The position numbers and the translations under genes are program-made. This document shows positions 41,615-52,681 of a DNA stretch of 64,000 nucleotides, one piece after another. How positions within the stretch are numbered: position 1 is the first letter of the stretch; each line of letters begins with the position of its first letter. Origin of the DNA: Ascaris suum (taxonomy: Eukaryota; Nematoda; Chromadorea; Rhabditida; Ascarididae). Under the pieces are notes generated by a model. That model ran no database searches. It saw nothing but the letters and a program-made list of their open reading frames with translations, and was not told the DNA's origin. The DNA lies in the NCBI GenBank assembly GCA_013433145.1, contig CM024170.1:7548366-7612365 (forward strand), written 5' to 3'.

Positions 41615-44600
41615 CTAACGGATCCTAAGTACCCTACTTGGACAAAACGCTCCTGCGTTACGACGAAATAATAAGAACTTCTTTGCTACGTACTCAACAT
41701 CGGGCTTCATTTCCTTCGTGCACCAAAAACAAACAAAACGAGTAAATAAATAAACAGGAACAAATTTAGTTGTAAGTCCGCAAAACAGTCTGCTATACCA
41801 CGTTACCGTTGGTGCTTGGAACGCAGTTGTCATGAGTGTGCTGCTGTGACGACTGCGAAGTGGAAAACCCGAAATGTTGTGAAATGCCATGCAATAAGGG
41901 TATCGCTGCATCCAAGAATGCCTCCAGCTTATCGTATAGACGTCGTTTGCGATTCGTATCATCGGCCTCCTACGAGTAGCAAAATCAAGACTACAAAACA
42001 ATCGACTTCAAATAATATTTACTAAAAAAGTACTTCATTTATTGAAAATAAAGAAGCATACAGTAATATGTGATATACAGCAATTTGGTGTAAAATAGAA
42101 AAAAATGCCTCAAGATGATTAGCGATAATGCAACGCAGAAATCAGTGAAATTCTCACCTGATGTAGTCGAACAATGTTACGAAAGTCAAATAACATTTCA
42201 ATGGCACTATACATGTGCTGCTGTTTGTTTGGCCGAATGAACCCAACTGGAGCAACTCATAACCTGGAAAACTTCCAGCTGGGGAGCGACTCCCGATCAG
42301 GACAGGTCACTCACATGTGATAGGAAAACCATAGGGTCAGCACCCCATCAGTGCACGGGAAAAGAGGAGAAGAGGATAGAGAAGACGGTAACAGAATAAG
42401 GAAGGACAGAAGATAACAGTCTCGATAGAAGACAAAGAAAGTCACTGGGAAGAACCTGCAATAACACGTGGACTTTCATAAATCTCTAGAAGTTTCGTTC
42501 CACGAGTTTATGCAAGGTGTACCTTCCAAGCAAGAAGGATATAACTTCTGATTAAAAAATTCTTGAAGGAAAGACAGATTTTTCAGTTTCAGGAGAAAGT
42601 ATGTGCGTCAAGCTCAGGCCCTACCAGATACTGTAATCAATTCAGATCGAAAAATGCAAGCGCTTCCATAGGAATCAGTGAGGCGTTGAGAATGAGGTTT
42701 ATGTAAGAACCCTCACAGCCTGCATTTCTGGTTGGTCCACCTAAAGAATGTGAATTTTCCCCACTTTTAACCTGAACATCAAGCAGCGAATTGAAAGAAC
42801 AATGCGGTGCAAGGCCTAAAAAAGAAAGAGAAAATCGACACGAACCTCGGCGGCTAAATGTTGATCAAGGATTGAAGCTGCCTGCAGAGGAATATCATCT
42901 GCACGTGATGTGCTTGGCCCATCGGGTGTCTCATCGTCGACTGGGGGAGTTGTCTCCTTCAACATAGCTGCTAAGAAATCAGTGATAAGATAGCGAAAAT
43001 GCATTTAACCAACGACTAGAGAAATATGCCGGGCAAGTTGACATGGTATGTTTCTTCGCTTTCCCCTCCTCTCATTAGCCGGTTTCATATACTAACGACA
43101 ATGCCATCACATTTCAAGTAACCCAATAGCTCGCATAAATCTTCAGCAAAAAGATTGTTTTTCGCAAGCCCACCACACAAGACGATAGGCCAATGACTAT
43201 TGTAAAATCTATGTGAATCTTTCTTTCCCGATGAATATCCAGACTTTTTCGCCAAAAGCGCCTGAAAACTAACAAAAAACTGGGGAAGATTTTCTGAACG
43301 GCACATTCGTGACAGGTATCTCCCCGATCAATTTTAGGCGGCTTTTGCAAAAAACCAAAATGCACTATCCAAACTTTGTTCCTACGCATGCAACCTGTTA
43401 CTTTTTTGTTCGATAAAGTTGAAAATAAACTCAGAGGAATATTATTATCGATAATGTTTCTGCTGAAAACCTCACCAACTCGAAGTTCAAAACAAATTTC
43501 TCGCGTTTGCCGTCGACTTTGGCTTCGATAAACGCACTTTCTCAAAAACGTAAAAAAATCATCCGACTGTTTGATTTTTGGAGGTACAATAGTAGTCTTT
43601 CGATTAATATCGGGAAACTTTCGTCCAAAACAATACATCAGTTTTCTCCTACGCTCTTCATTCTCCAATAATTCGTCAACTTTTCCTTTCAATTTCTCCG
43701 TTTTGGTAGCAATCAATGAGATTTTTTTCATTGACTATTCACAGTTTAGATCACTTAGCGAGTTTTCTCGTATCGAATCAATCACTTCCGCAAGTGCTAT
43801 CCACGTTAAAATATGTCGTGATATATAAAATCCCTGTTCTACGATGTGTAAAGATGAGTTTTTATGCTTTGAAATGAATTTTAAGAAAAAGTCGCTTTGC
43901 ATATGTGTACGTATGTGCTTGCTTGCCTAAAGGGTCAACTTGAGAACCACTGAGGCAACAGCTGTACAGCTAGCCTATGGTGAACGATGCACGCCATAGT
44001 GCGGCCTCTGAACTCACCATTCACCTTGATCAATCAACCTCGAAAGAGGTCATGAATATTAGAAGTGGCAAAAATTTCGCGAGCGCTTCGCATCGGCCGG
44101 CTTATAAAAACAAAAGATCTTCTGCGGGATATATATGCGAAAGAGTGGAGTATTTAAATTGCAAACTTATTATTTCATACTCTATCAGAGGTTAATAATT
44201 CATCAATGTGGCTGATGAGGTCGGTGAATGCAAAAACGCATTTCATGCTAATCGCTTTGTAATACTTACTAGTTTATCCAAATTAGATACAATTAACTGG
44301 TCGGGCGGTTGAAACCAGAGATATATTATCAGATAATGCTCAAGGTTTTTACTGAATGCGGAAGCTGCACTGATCAACAAAACTGTAAAAAACACACTCT
44401 GCTTGCCCATGGCATGTCTCCTTACTTCTTTAGAATATCGTTCTAATTTTCCAAACGGATTGTTGGCGATGATACTACTCTTTTCGAAAGAGATAGAGGG
44501 CCATTTGTGAAAGTTCACGAAATAAGTGAACGCCAGCAACTAAAGTAAAATTGTACTAGAAACCTTCTAGGCTTACTTTAAGAGGCTAAACACATTAACA

Positions 44601-47600
44601 TGCTCAGATATATGTTAAAGAAGGTAAACGGCTAGAAGCGCATCCTAAGTAAAACATACGCAACGACGTTTGGGCAGCATTGCAGAAAGCTTGAAATTAG
44701 TGCAGAAATGACGGCGAAGCTTTATACTTTTTCATTAATAACTTTATAGAAGTTCAACTAGTTCCAAGAACCGTAACTACCAAAGAGATTTCATTTATTG
44801 TTTGCTGGAATCGGTTTTAAATTTGTGGCACTCAAAAATATTCAAGTGCAGCGGAAATTAAGAGTACCAACATAAAGTTCTGCGAAAAACCGCCGCATGA
44901 AACAAGTATCGTTATATTCGGAGAACGACACGAAACATACGAGTTAAATAGCACTGGCAAGCAAAAGTGTAAAACTAAGCATACCTCCACCTTCAAAGAG
45001 CGAGGTGCAACCGAAGTAACGGGAGGAATGGTGGAACTTCGCAGGTACATGTCCAACATTCGTTCTGCAACACTGAAGCTCAGTGTCGGATCAACTGGTT
45101 GCGGCCCGTCACCTGAGTGATTCAACGCACTGAAACGGCGCCTTTTATACACACTCGTCTTGTAATACAACTAAAAGTAAAGCGAAGAGCTGCGATACTT
45201 TTAGGCTGCGTTATTTAGCGTTTCTCGTTGCAACACAGTGCTCCGTGTAGTTTCCTCATGTTATGCGACCCAGTGCAGAATTGTTCCAGCTTGTGAAGAC
45301 AACCCCTCATAATATAACGAAACCCATGAGGAGGCAGCCGAACTTTACTCGCCGAAAGCGAATTAGTTCGGGACTGCAGAGTGCTCGATGACGTCCTTTG
45401 GTCTAAATGCCATATGTGCAGCTCACTCAGATAACGCTGGCTGCAATTCCGCACAGAATCTAAACCTTTGAACGCGGACTCCTCATCCTACATCCACCTT
45501 CCCATTTCACCCAAACCTGGTGACAAAAAAAGATAACGCTTACAATTCATATCGTCTTCGCGCAGCTCGTACACGTCGTTTCGAATAATCAAAGTTCTTC
45601 TTCACAGTCTTAATGCTCAACGGTTGATCGGGGTACACAGATGCGAGGCCCTCGACAATTTCGAGCCATTTCCTCGCCTTTCGTCTATTGTTTTGAGCGG
45701 TCTTCGCAAGAGTACTCGACAGAAGAAGGTCCTGATTGCTCAGTACCGCGATCACAATGCGGTCCGATACCTCACGTGAAATCTGACGGGTGCAGTGCCA
45801 TTCTAAACGCCTTAACTTTAACGTAACTAAATGTTTCTTCATCCATTTCGGCCGAATGTTAAGAATATGGAAACTTTTGCTGAATTCAGGGAGCTTTTTC
45901 CATTCTGATACATATTCTCACGCTCGTTCAAGCATGTTGGTTTTTTATTGTTCATGACCGAGGTGTGGTGCCAACGTTACGAGTGTCTACTGGGCATTCC
46001 CATCAGGAAGATATTTCTACTATTTGATCTGAACCAATCAACAGATGCCATCATGCGCGGGCAAGTTCCTGCCCTTCTCAAATTTGAGGGAAGGGGAACC
46101 TACATCTCGCAAGTGGCAATGCCAAGACTCAGTAAAGTGGGGAAAGTTGAAGAGAATGGAGCAAAGCAGTGGAAATCTTTCACTGGAAACAACTCGAAAA
46201 AGTATTTCCTTTGCTCCTTTTATTACTTGAATGCATTTTTTTGCGCCCATGCTGCAAACCAGAATTCTTTTATATATCCAGGAATATTTCGACTTTATAG
46301 CTTTTCTGCGGAAAGTTTATAAATTTTCGTGAAATTTCTTCACAGGATTGAAGTTAAATAAGGAAGAACGTCCACTGCCCGTCAAATCCCCTCCCACTTT
46401 GGAAATGGTGGAGGAGAAAGGGCTCACAACTCGCACTTGTCAGAGGCGCTTAGCCTGAAAAGGCCACAGAAATTTGCTCGATCCACAAACCACTAGCCAA
46501 AGTTATGAGGAAGGGCGATATATATGCTCATTTGCTGGATGTTATTGAATTCAATGTCCACAATGTGGGACGCGTCTGAATTCAGGTGCGAGAAAAACTT
46601 GAACGATTGTGAGATGAGAGAGTTAGAAGGCATGGCTTCGACTTCTCGAGTCAGCCCAAATTTACGTTTGTGACGTTCATAGAATCGGTACACTGCATCT
46701 TCAGCTGAATCTTACAAGCACATCGAGAGAAAAGGGTGCCCACAATGAATTTTTGTAAAAGGAAGAAGAGCGCAAAAATTAACTACAGACGCTATGTGGT
46801 CATCAATCATTTGTCAACGTCTTCATAAGTTTTAATAACAGCAAAGTTCAGCAAAAAGGTGGTCGCGATATGCGATTTTAATACTCAATTCGCTGGGGAA
46901 ATCAGTTCCATTCAGAGAGCAACGAAAAATCAAAAACAAATTGGTGATCGCTCGACCGATGAAACTTTTTCCCAGCGAACGCGCTTTCAGTGGAATAACT
47001 TTTCCCGCATTCGTGCAATAAACTAACATAACAAACGATAACCTGAATGTAACTTTAAGCGTTTATGCTCAAAGAGGAGATGAATAATTTTAGGGCGACC
47101 GATTATGGAAAGGTTATTCAACCGAACTAGTCTGAGAGATCATCACATGGGCACATCGTAGCTGCCCTTTTTCCAGTTTGTGTGAAACTATAAGACAGAA
47201 AAGTAGGTGCACAATATGCGGAAAGATACGACACTGTCGTAATGCATTTTTACAAGAAACACATAATAAAATGTAAAAAAAAGTCGAGGAGTTAAACTAC
47301 AACAGCTGTCTGCTAATAAACTGCCAGCAGCGAATTTCCGAGAAAAAGCAACTTTTCTAGAACGGAACAGCTGTCTGACTTCGTGAACAAAAACATTGCG
47401 TAACTAAACCGCCGAAAATTTCACAATGGTTCGAAGTTCTCGGCAATTTACCAAAGATTTTTTCTTCACGATTTCACGTTTTTAGTTTACAACTCCGAAA
47501 GCATTAGCCCTGGAGTGGATCCATGAAGGTGAGGCCGAGAGGAGAAAATGAGTTCTCATTTTACACCATTCACTGACTCCACAGACATCATATATTTTGC

Positions 47601-48352
47601 AAAAAAATTTTCGTTCCCAAATCGGATTCAAGCCCGAGAGGATTAGTTAGAAAGAAAACTCGAAAGTTCACAAAACGGCGCCGCTGAGGCAGTAAAAGAT
47701 ATTTGTAGCAAGGGTCTAGAACCTCGAGGTTGGGATATTCGAGGGTTAATGGATGGAGGGAAGTGGGGAGAGGAAGTGGCGGTGAAGGTGAACAGACACA
47801 ACCTCTGCAATACACATATTCTGCTAGTAAGCAAAACACATGCATGGCCAAGTGAACAAAGTTAGCTATGTTGAGTGCAACTGCGCTGCAGAACTCAGCT
47901 AAAATCCTCAGCAGTTTAATGAAATTACATGTGAATGAATGAGCAAGCAAACTATGTCACCTCTGGGCAAAAAAACTACATGGCTGCCTGCTAACAAAAA
48001 CAAAGAACAGACGCCTCATGCCATCGTCGTCGGTTTCTTCTTCCTCGAAAGGTTCGTATTTATCGCTGTGAAAATCGTCGTCCGTATGATCTGAAGCAAG
48101 CAGTTCTAACTTAACGTCGCAATGTTTACATTTCATCACCACTGACAAACGATGAAAAATCCCAAGAAGGAGCGAAAAGTTTCCAGGAGGCGATGGAAGG
48201 CGAACAGTTTCTCTTTTTTGGAGAAGCAAACGTGTTTTACCAATGAAGTCATCCTCGTCTATATATGGCCCACGACGACGACTGCTATATGGATGATAAC
48301 GTTGATGTGCAATATGTGCTCGTGTCACCCGCCTCCGTCCAAACGTGTGCAT
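41615..48352 (-). CDS. Myb/SANT-like (Zeste-type) DNA-binding protein, multi-exon gene
   Basis: Minus-strand exons with matching phases: 48352-47961, 45879-45544, 45129-44985, then 42967-42846, 42220-42158, 41969-41807 and 41652-41615 (stop). The ATG at 48352 is 4 bases behind a TTGTTTAG acceptor. Exon 1 holds a CKHC motif and an acidic run (EPFEEEETDDDG). The second exon carries a helical DNA-binding module with NNRRKARKWLEIV and SIKTVKKNFDYSKRRVRAAR, as in Zeste/Myb-SANT-like proteins. The third gives SGDGPQPVDPTLS, where relatives have a Gly/Pro-rich block before a conserved Leu-rich helix. Later exons add a Pro/Ser/Thr linker and a long helical tail (DTNRKRRLYDKLEAFLDAAI). The join between 44985 (phase 0) and 42967 (phase 1) needs a small exon I did not find. 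The link of exon 1 to 45879 rests on phase only. Likely a nuclear regulator or a domesticated transposon-type protein. Confidence 0.6.
42264..42294. other. Two adjacent perfect short hairpins inside an intron
   Basis: CTGGAA-AAC-TTCCAG (42264-42278) is followed three bases later by GGGAG-CGA-CTCCC (42282-42294). On the minus strand they lie 45-75 bases before the 3' splice site of the exon starting at 42220 in the Myb-like gene. They may be a structured intronic element or part of an old repeat. Confidence 0.5.
43085..44539 (-). CDS. Unrecognised gene with a hydrophobic segment, nested in an intron of the Myb-like gene
   Basis: Three minus-strand exons join in phase 0. 44539-44270 runs from acceptor TTTTACTTTAG to donor GTAAGT. 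43926-43402 runs from acceptor CCCTTTAG to donor GTAACA. 43261-43085 runs from acceptor TTAGTTTTCAG to a TGA stop. Exon 1 has an inner donor at GAA|GTAAGG (exon then 44539-44426), and also a hydrophobic run (VFFTVLLISAASAF) after an internal ATG at 44410 that could serve as a signal peptide or anchor. Exon 2 is largely charged and coiled (TKTEKLKGKVDELLENEERR) and is broken by one in-frame TAG at 43737-43735. A 51-base intron (GTGATT...GAATAG) would remove it in frame. Otherwise it is a nonsense mutation. The C-terminus contains HWPIVLCGGLAKNNLFAEDL. No family recognised; the 5' end is not defined. Confidence 0.45.
45880..47960 (-). other. Large intron of the Myb-like gene with an unplaced candidate exon
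   Basis: A candidate at 46692-46493 follows an acceptor (GAAGATGCAG) and is open for 65 codons with a protein-like composition (YRFYERHKRKFGLTREVEAM), ending in TAG. Its phase does not fit the flanking exons. It may be an alternative end, a fragment of another gene, or chance. Frames near 47588-47950 overlap one another and are not supported. Confidence 0.25.
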
Positions 48353-49079
48353 AATTCTAAACAATCGCTTAATAAGAGATGCAAATAGATCTTACTTCTT
48401 TTCTAGTCATCGATGTGAGGGCGAAAATAATTATGAGCGCAAAAGTAATGAAGAGAAGTATCTATCCCCCAGCCTACTCTAGTATTTGAGTAGCTGAGAG
48501 AACAACAACATTGACATTGGGCTTTTCAACCAAACAAGAAAGAACCCTCTGAGAATGGCATTTAAACAACATGAGTTGGTCGTAAGCATATGGCGATGAG
48601 CTGTCGGCTTACAATCTTGGACACGCAATCGGCTTACACTCAGTCGCGACTGTCACCAGGCTTGACTCATACCCACATGGTCATGGACGTGAAATAGTCT
48701 CGTTTGCGATCACGACCGGAGCCAGATTAAACTCAGTGTCGTATATGATAGCGCACACTCGTGTGAAGCAAATGCGGAACAAGTATCCGCCACTTTTACC
48801 TACATTATTGGACCCCATGGGAGCTAATCACCTTGCACAAAAGCACAGCCTAGTTTGCTTTTTTACAGGTCATTACGCTACAATCACGGTACGAAAGCAG
48901 GAAAATGATCCGATGAAAACAATATAGAAGCACACCTAGCACTCAAAAACGCCTATGGGAGATATTGTCTTGAAACGTTTCACCCTCAATCGCCATGTTT
49001 ATTTCATCTCCATCCCTGTGGAACGTGTAGGTGCCACTCACTTTTCACAGCTCTCACTGTCATGTATGCGCGTTTTATT
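48353..49079. other. Spacer upstream of the Myb-like gene
   Basis: It should contain the promoter of the minus-strand gene starting at 48352. No core element is recognisable. The inverted-arm element begins at its right edge. Confidence 0.4.
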
Positions 49080-49500
49080 GGGGGTCGACGCACTTAGCCA
49101 CAAGCGCACGCGCACGAGAGAGACGGAGAGAGACCGCGCGTCCTTGGAAAGCGGCGCGGTAGTGGTCACTCGGCAATAAAAGGGCCGCAGTAAATATGAA
49201 AATATACCATAAGGAAACAAAATTCGAAAGATGAATTTCAACACATCATAAAAAGCATTGAATGCTCTATCAGAATCGTTAATAAGCTGAGACAAAAACA
49301 AGAACTTTTGTATAAGATCAATTTCTTATGTGACGCGCAATTGACAAAACTTGCAGGGTCATCGATATATCAGGGCCTATAAGTGTATAAAGGAAGAAGA
49401 TTTGGGAAGAGTGACCAGGCACATCTTAAAGAGCTGAGACAAAAAAAAGAACTTTTCTATAAGATCAATTTCTTTTATGACGCGCGATTGACATAAATTT
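49080..49500 (+). repeat. Left inverted terminal arm
   Basis: Paired with 52240-52681 in inverse orientation. The outer 60 bases are GC-rich and carry alternating CG/GA runs; the inner part is AT-rich and holds the two subrepeats at about 49284-49346 and 49432-49494. Confidence 0.85.
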
Positions 49501-50125
49501 CATTGTCGCGTTGTGCATTATCTTATGCGTTATTCTCGTGCATTCGTGACATTGTGTTCCTGTTGGTGAACTGAATTAATGAAACGACCCTCGGCAGTTT
49601 AGTGAAATGATCCAATCGTTCTTAAGTTGCATTAAACTCCCTGTGACTCTTCATGAACGGATTTTTCGTGCGATTGTTATATGCATCGGTTATGAATTCT
49701 TCACTTCGATAGTTCTAGGTTTCCACCACTTCATTTCTTTCGCGTATAGGCATACCGATAACGGGCATTGTAAATTCGTTTGATGGTAAAAAGCCAACCG
49801 ACGCTTTCAGCGTCTAGTTCATTGCACTGACATAGTTTGATTGCATGCAGCGCTTGCTCTCCGACATAGACAAGTCAGGATTGTGAAGGAAAAAGTAGCT
49901 CGAAGGCGACATGCTCGCAACTCGAAGAACTGCAAATTACATGGCAGGCGACCACAGGTGGTTACAAAGCAGGAAACCTTCAACGTAAGCAGTCATTTTA
50001 AGTGCGCAACTCTAGCCAAAGAAGCCAGCCAAAGCGTAAGATGTGGAGGAGATCATAAAGAAGATGGACCTATCAAGAGCACTCGTTTTCAGCCATTAAT
50101 CTAGAATGGCTGATAACGTTTAGAA

Positions 50126-50993
50126 GTGCTTGCCTCACGTGCAAGTTACATGTCCACCGACTCGTGTTCATTCCAAGTCGATCAAAAAACCAGGAGAATG
50201 AGCGACGGTGCAGTCAGAGGTGATGGCAATTGTTTTTACACCCAGCATCATGGTAAGCAGTTTCTCGCATCCGCGTTCCAAGGACACAGCCTGTCGAAAC
50301 AAAGTTTGCGCATTCGACAACTGATGCTATCGAGAAAGTTGGACAGCGGTTAAGCATTCAGCATCGTGCAGTGCTCAACCTTCAGAAAGTTAATGGGCAC
50401 GCATTTTTGCACAGTGCCATTAGGATGTTAAAGGCTGCTCCAAGCATGCTTATTTCGCACAAAGGCTCCTAACAATGGAATGTGGCGTTAGCATTAGATA
50501 GCGAGCGATTCATTTCGACCTTTCAGAGCACTCGCGCGTTGCATCAAGGGAACGGGACATCATCACCCAGATATCCGATCGATTCTCATCACCACATATA
50601 GCACAAGACTGAGCTTTGGATAGTTATCGCTTTGAATGTTACAAAACAATTCACTGCTTCAGAGGATTCCTAAACAATGCTTTAAAATGAGAGTCCAGAT
50701 CATAAATGAGTGTGAGTAGATTTCAGAGATGTTCATATCCACGGCCACGTATAACAGTGTGGGGCGTGCTATAATGGAAACGGGACACAGCGCTGAACAC
50801 TGTGGATACTCTGCGTTGGGGAGCCGACATTGACTCAATGGCTGCAGCGCTATGCTTCGACTTAGACATCTACTTGTGCACTGCGACGGATGGAGTCTGG
50901 CAAGGCTACTTTACTTTGAATACTTTAAACAGCCGTGATTTCGTCGATTTCGTCGTTCCTCCATCGATGCAGCTGCAACTCTTCCATCTATAG
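50126..50993 (+). pseudogene. OTU-type cysteine protease fragments
   Basis: The first block (about 50205-50350) contains GDGNCFY, the catalytic Asp-Gly-Asn-Cys signature of OTU deubiquitinase-fold proteases, followed by a helix-like LSKQSLRIRQLML. The second block (50775-50993) reads WGADIDSMAAALCFDLDIYL and then DGVWQGYF, matching the order W-G-x-x-x-E/D, hydrophobic helix and D-I-Y-V strand of transposon-associated OTU domains. A frameshift or stop lies between the blocks, and the final catalytic His block is not secure, so I score it as a pseudogene. OTU domains occur in several eukaryotic mobile elements, in keeping with its position inside the inverted-arm element. A GTAAGC donor at about 50254 could mean it once had introns. 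Confidence 0.5.
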
Positions 50994-51850
50994 CGATCCT
51001 GAGCCCTCCGCATCCAAGTAAATACGTACAGGCGCCTCAGCGGGTCTTCCCTCTTTGTTGCGGCCTGCCGCGTGATCGTTTTACGTCTCTTGGTTACCAC
51101 TAGAAGATTTACTTAGTCCATCTATAGTCATTTAACCTGGGCACGCGACCAGCCTTTTAGTTTTCTTTTACATTTCTTCAACGATATCCTTCAATGCGGA
51201 TTCAGAACGCAACTCTTCGTTTGTTGTGTGTTGCAGTTTATTGATACTTTCCATTCGCCTTTCCATTGTTCACTGGGTCGCTGCTAGTTTGTTTTCTTCA
51301 GCGAGTGTGGTATTCCACGTTCTTCATCTTCACAGGAATGCCGAAGGTGAAGAGTTCTCCCTTTACGGACATTTTTATCATTGGATCGCAATAGACATCG
51401 TTGAGCTTGGTGAATATTAGCTGCCTCTTTTTCATCTGCTTAATTCCTGACCCAAAATCTTGCAAGTCTATCCTAAGTGCACAAACGGCTCCACAAGTTC
51501 GATATTTTCACTATCGAGCTTCATGGGAAACTAACGACGACATGCATTTTTCATCCACTTCGTTTTGCATTTGCAAATGTTCAGCCCAGTTTTCTTGGCA
51601 TGCTCGTTGAGCTCATTCAGTGAATACTGCAAGTTTTTTGGGTCATCGGCAGTGAGTAGAACTTCGTCCGCAAAGAGAAGCATTTGGAGTTATTTGCTGA
51701 ATACATTGAAACCATCTGCAGTCTCCATCTTTCTCAAGAGTCCTTCGAGAGTTGATAAGGATGTCGGGGAACAAATGTCCCCTTGTTTTGCGCCTGTTCC
51801 ACTGACAGGGATACTTCGACGAAACAGCTACATCTGGCTCGATAGGCTAT
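50950..51850 (-). pseudogene. Decayed RTE-type LINE reverse transcriptase, C-terminal part
   Basis: Reading the minus strand downward, broken frames show the RTE landmarks in order: GAKQGDICSP at about 51780 (family G-x-R-Q-G-D-x-x-S-P), the catalytic LLFADEVLL at about 51680 (family FADD), then LNELNEHAKKTGLNICKCKT, KWMKNA and a VHLG turn near 51450. After a divergent gap come NDYRWTK and PRDVKRSRGRP near 51080. The second catalytic Asp is changed to Glu, and stops and frameshifts are frequent, so it is inactive. The 5' half with endonuclease is missing, the usual 5' truncation of LINE copies. It lies antisense to the OTU fragments. Confidence 0.7.
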
Positions 51851-52239
51851 ATTCCTTGCATCCTTTTCCTCGCCATCTCGTCAAACATAAAAAGCACATC
51901 TCTGATTTCTTCCACAACAAGCTATCAATTAAAGTAGCACCAAACTCGCGATGTTTCAAGACAGAGAGAGGATCACTTGTTAAGCGCTCGTAATTGAACA
52001 CAAAACAAAACTACTTATATACTTATATAACGTCTTGATCCCTGATCCCTATCATACTGAGACTTCAGATGTTTGCTTCATATAAGAGACCCACGATCCT
52101 GTTGAGAAACGACATCTGTTGCCAGTTAGAGTCATTGATGGAGTTTCGGTGATTCGTCGAGCGATTGCCTTCTTAAATCGCTCGCATATTCAGCAGTGTC
52201 AACATACGTCAATCTCTGTAACGCATGTGCTTCGAGTCT

Positions 52240-52681
52240 ACAAATTATGTCAGTCGCGCGTCATAAAAGAAATTGATCTTATAGAAAAGTTCTTGTTTTT
52301 GTCTCAGCTTATTAACGGTTCTGATAGAGTTTTTTAAGGTGTGCACAGCCACTCTTCCCAAATCTTGTTCCTTTATACACTTATAGGCCTTGATATATCG
52401 ATGATTGTGCAATTTTTGACGATTGCGCGTCACATAAGAAATTGATCTTATAGAAGAGTTCTCGTTTTTGTCTCAGCTTGTTAATGATTCTGATAGAGCA
52501 TTCAACGCTCTTTAAAATGTGTTGAAACTCGTCTTTCGAATTTTGTTTCCTTATGGTATATTTTCATATTTACTGCCACAATTTTATTGCCGAGTGACCA
52601 CTACCGCGCCGCTTTCCAAGGACGCGCGCGGTCTCTCTCCGTCTCCCTCATGCGCGTGCGCTTGTGGCTAGTCGACCCCAA
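52240..52681 (-). repeat. Right inverted terminal arm
   Basis: Reverse complement of the left arm, ending at CAAGCGCACGCGCATG...GTCGAC. The subrepeat copies are at about 52247-52310 and 52418-52482. Confidence 0.85.

Larger units (their letters stand above)
49080..52681. mobile_element. 3.6-kb element with long inverted terminal arms
   Basis: The left arm (about 49080-49500) and the reverse complement of the right arm (about 52240-52681) match along nearly their whole length, starting at GGGGTCGAC and including AGCCACAAGCGCACGCGCA and GGAAAGCGGCGCGGTAGTGG. Differences are mainly point changes, short indels and a few unequal stretches near the inner end. Each arm holds two copies of a roughly 60-bp subrepeat (GCTGAGACAAAAACAAGAAC followed by a motif ending in TGACGCGC). 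The interior carries OTU-like fragments on the plus strand and a decayed RTE reverse transcriptase on the minus strand. No transposase was recognised and no clear target-site duplication found. It may be a non-autonomous fold-back transposon that captured other sequence, or an inverted duplication. Confidence 0.75.

Noticed and set aside
41816..42025. Plus-strand 69-codon frame followed by AATAAA at about 42046, resembling a terminal exon.
   Set aside because: It is antisense to a well-supported exon (41969-41807) of the minus-strand Myb-like gene. The AATAAA, and its mirror TTTATT, fall in that gene's intron.
51302..51420. Plus-strand exon-like block with a good TTTTCTTCAG acceptor reading GHFYHWIAID, resembling the last His block of an OTU protease.
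   Set aside because: It lies inside the antisense RTE relic, no phase-consistent donor joins it to the 50775-50993 block, and the motif is short. Kept only as a possibility.
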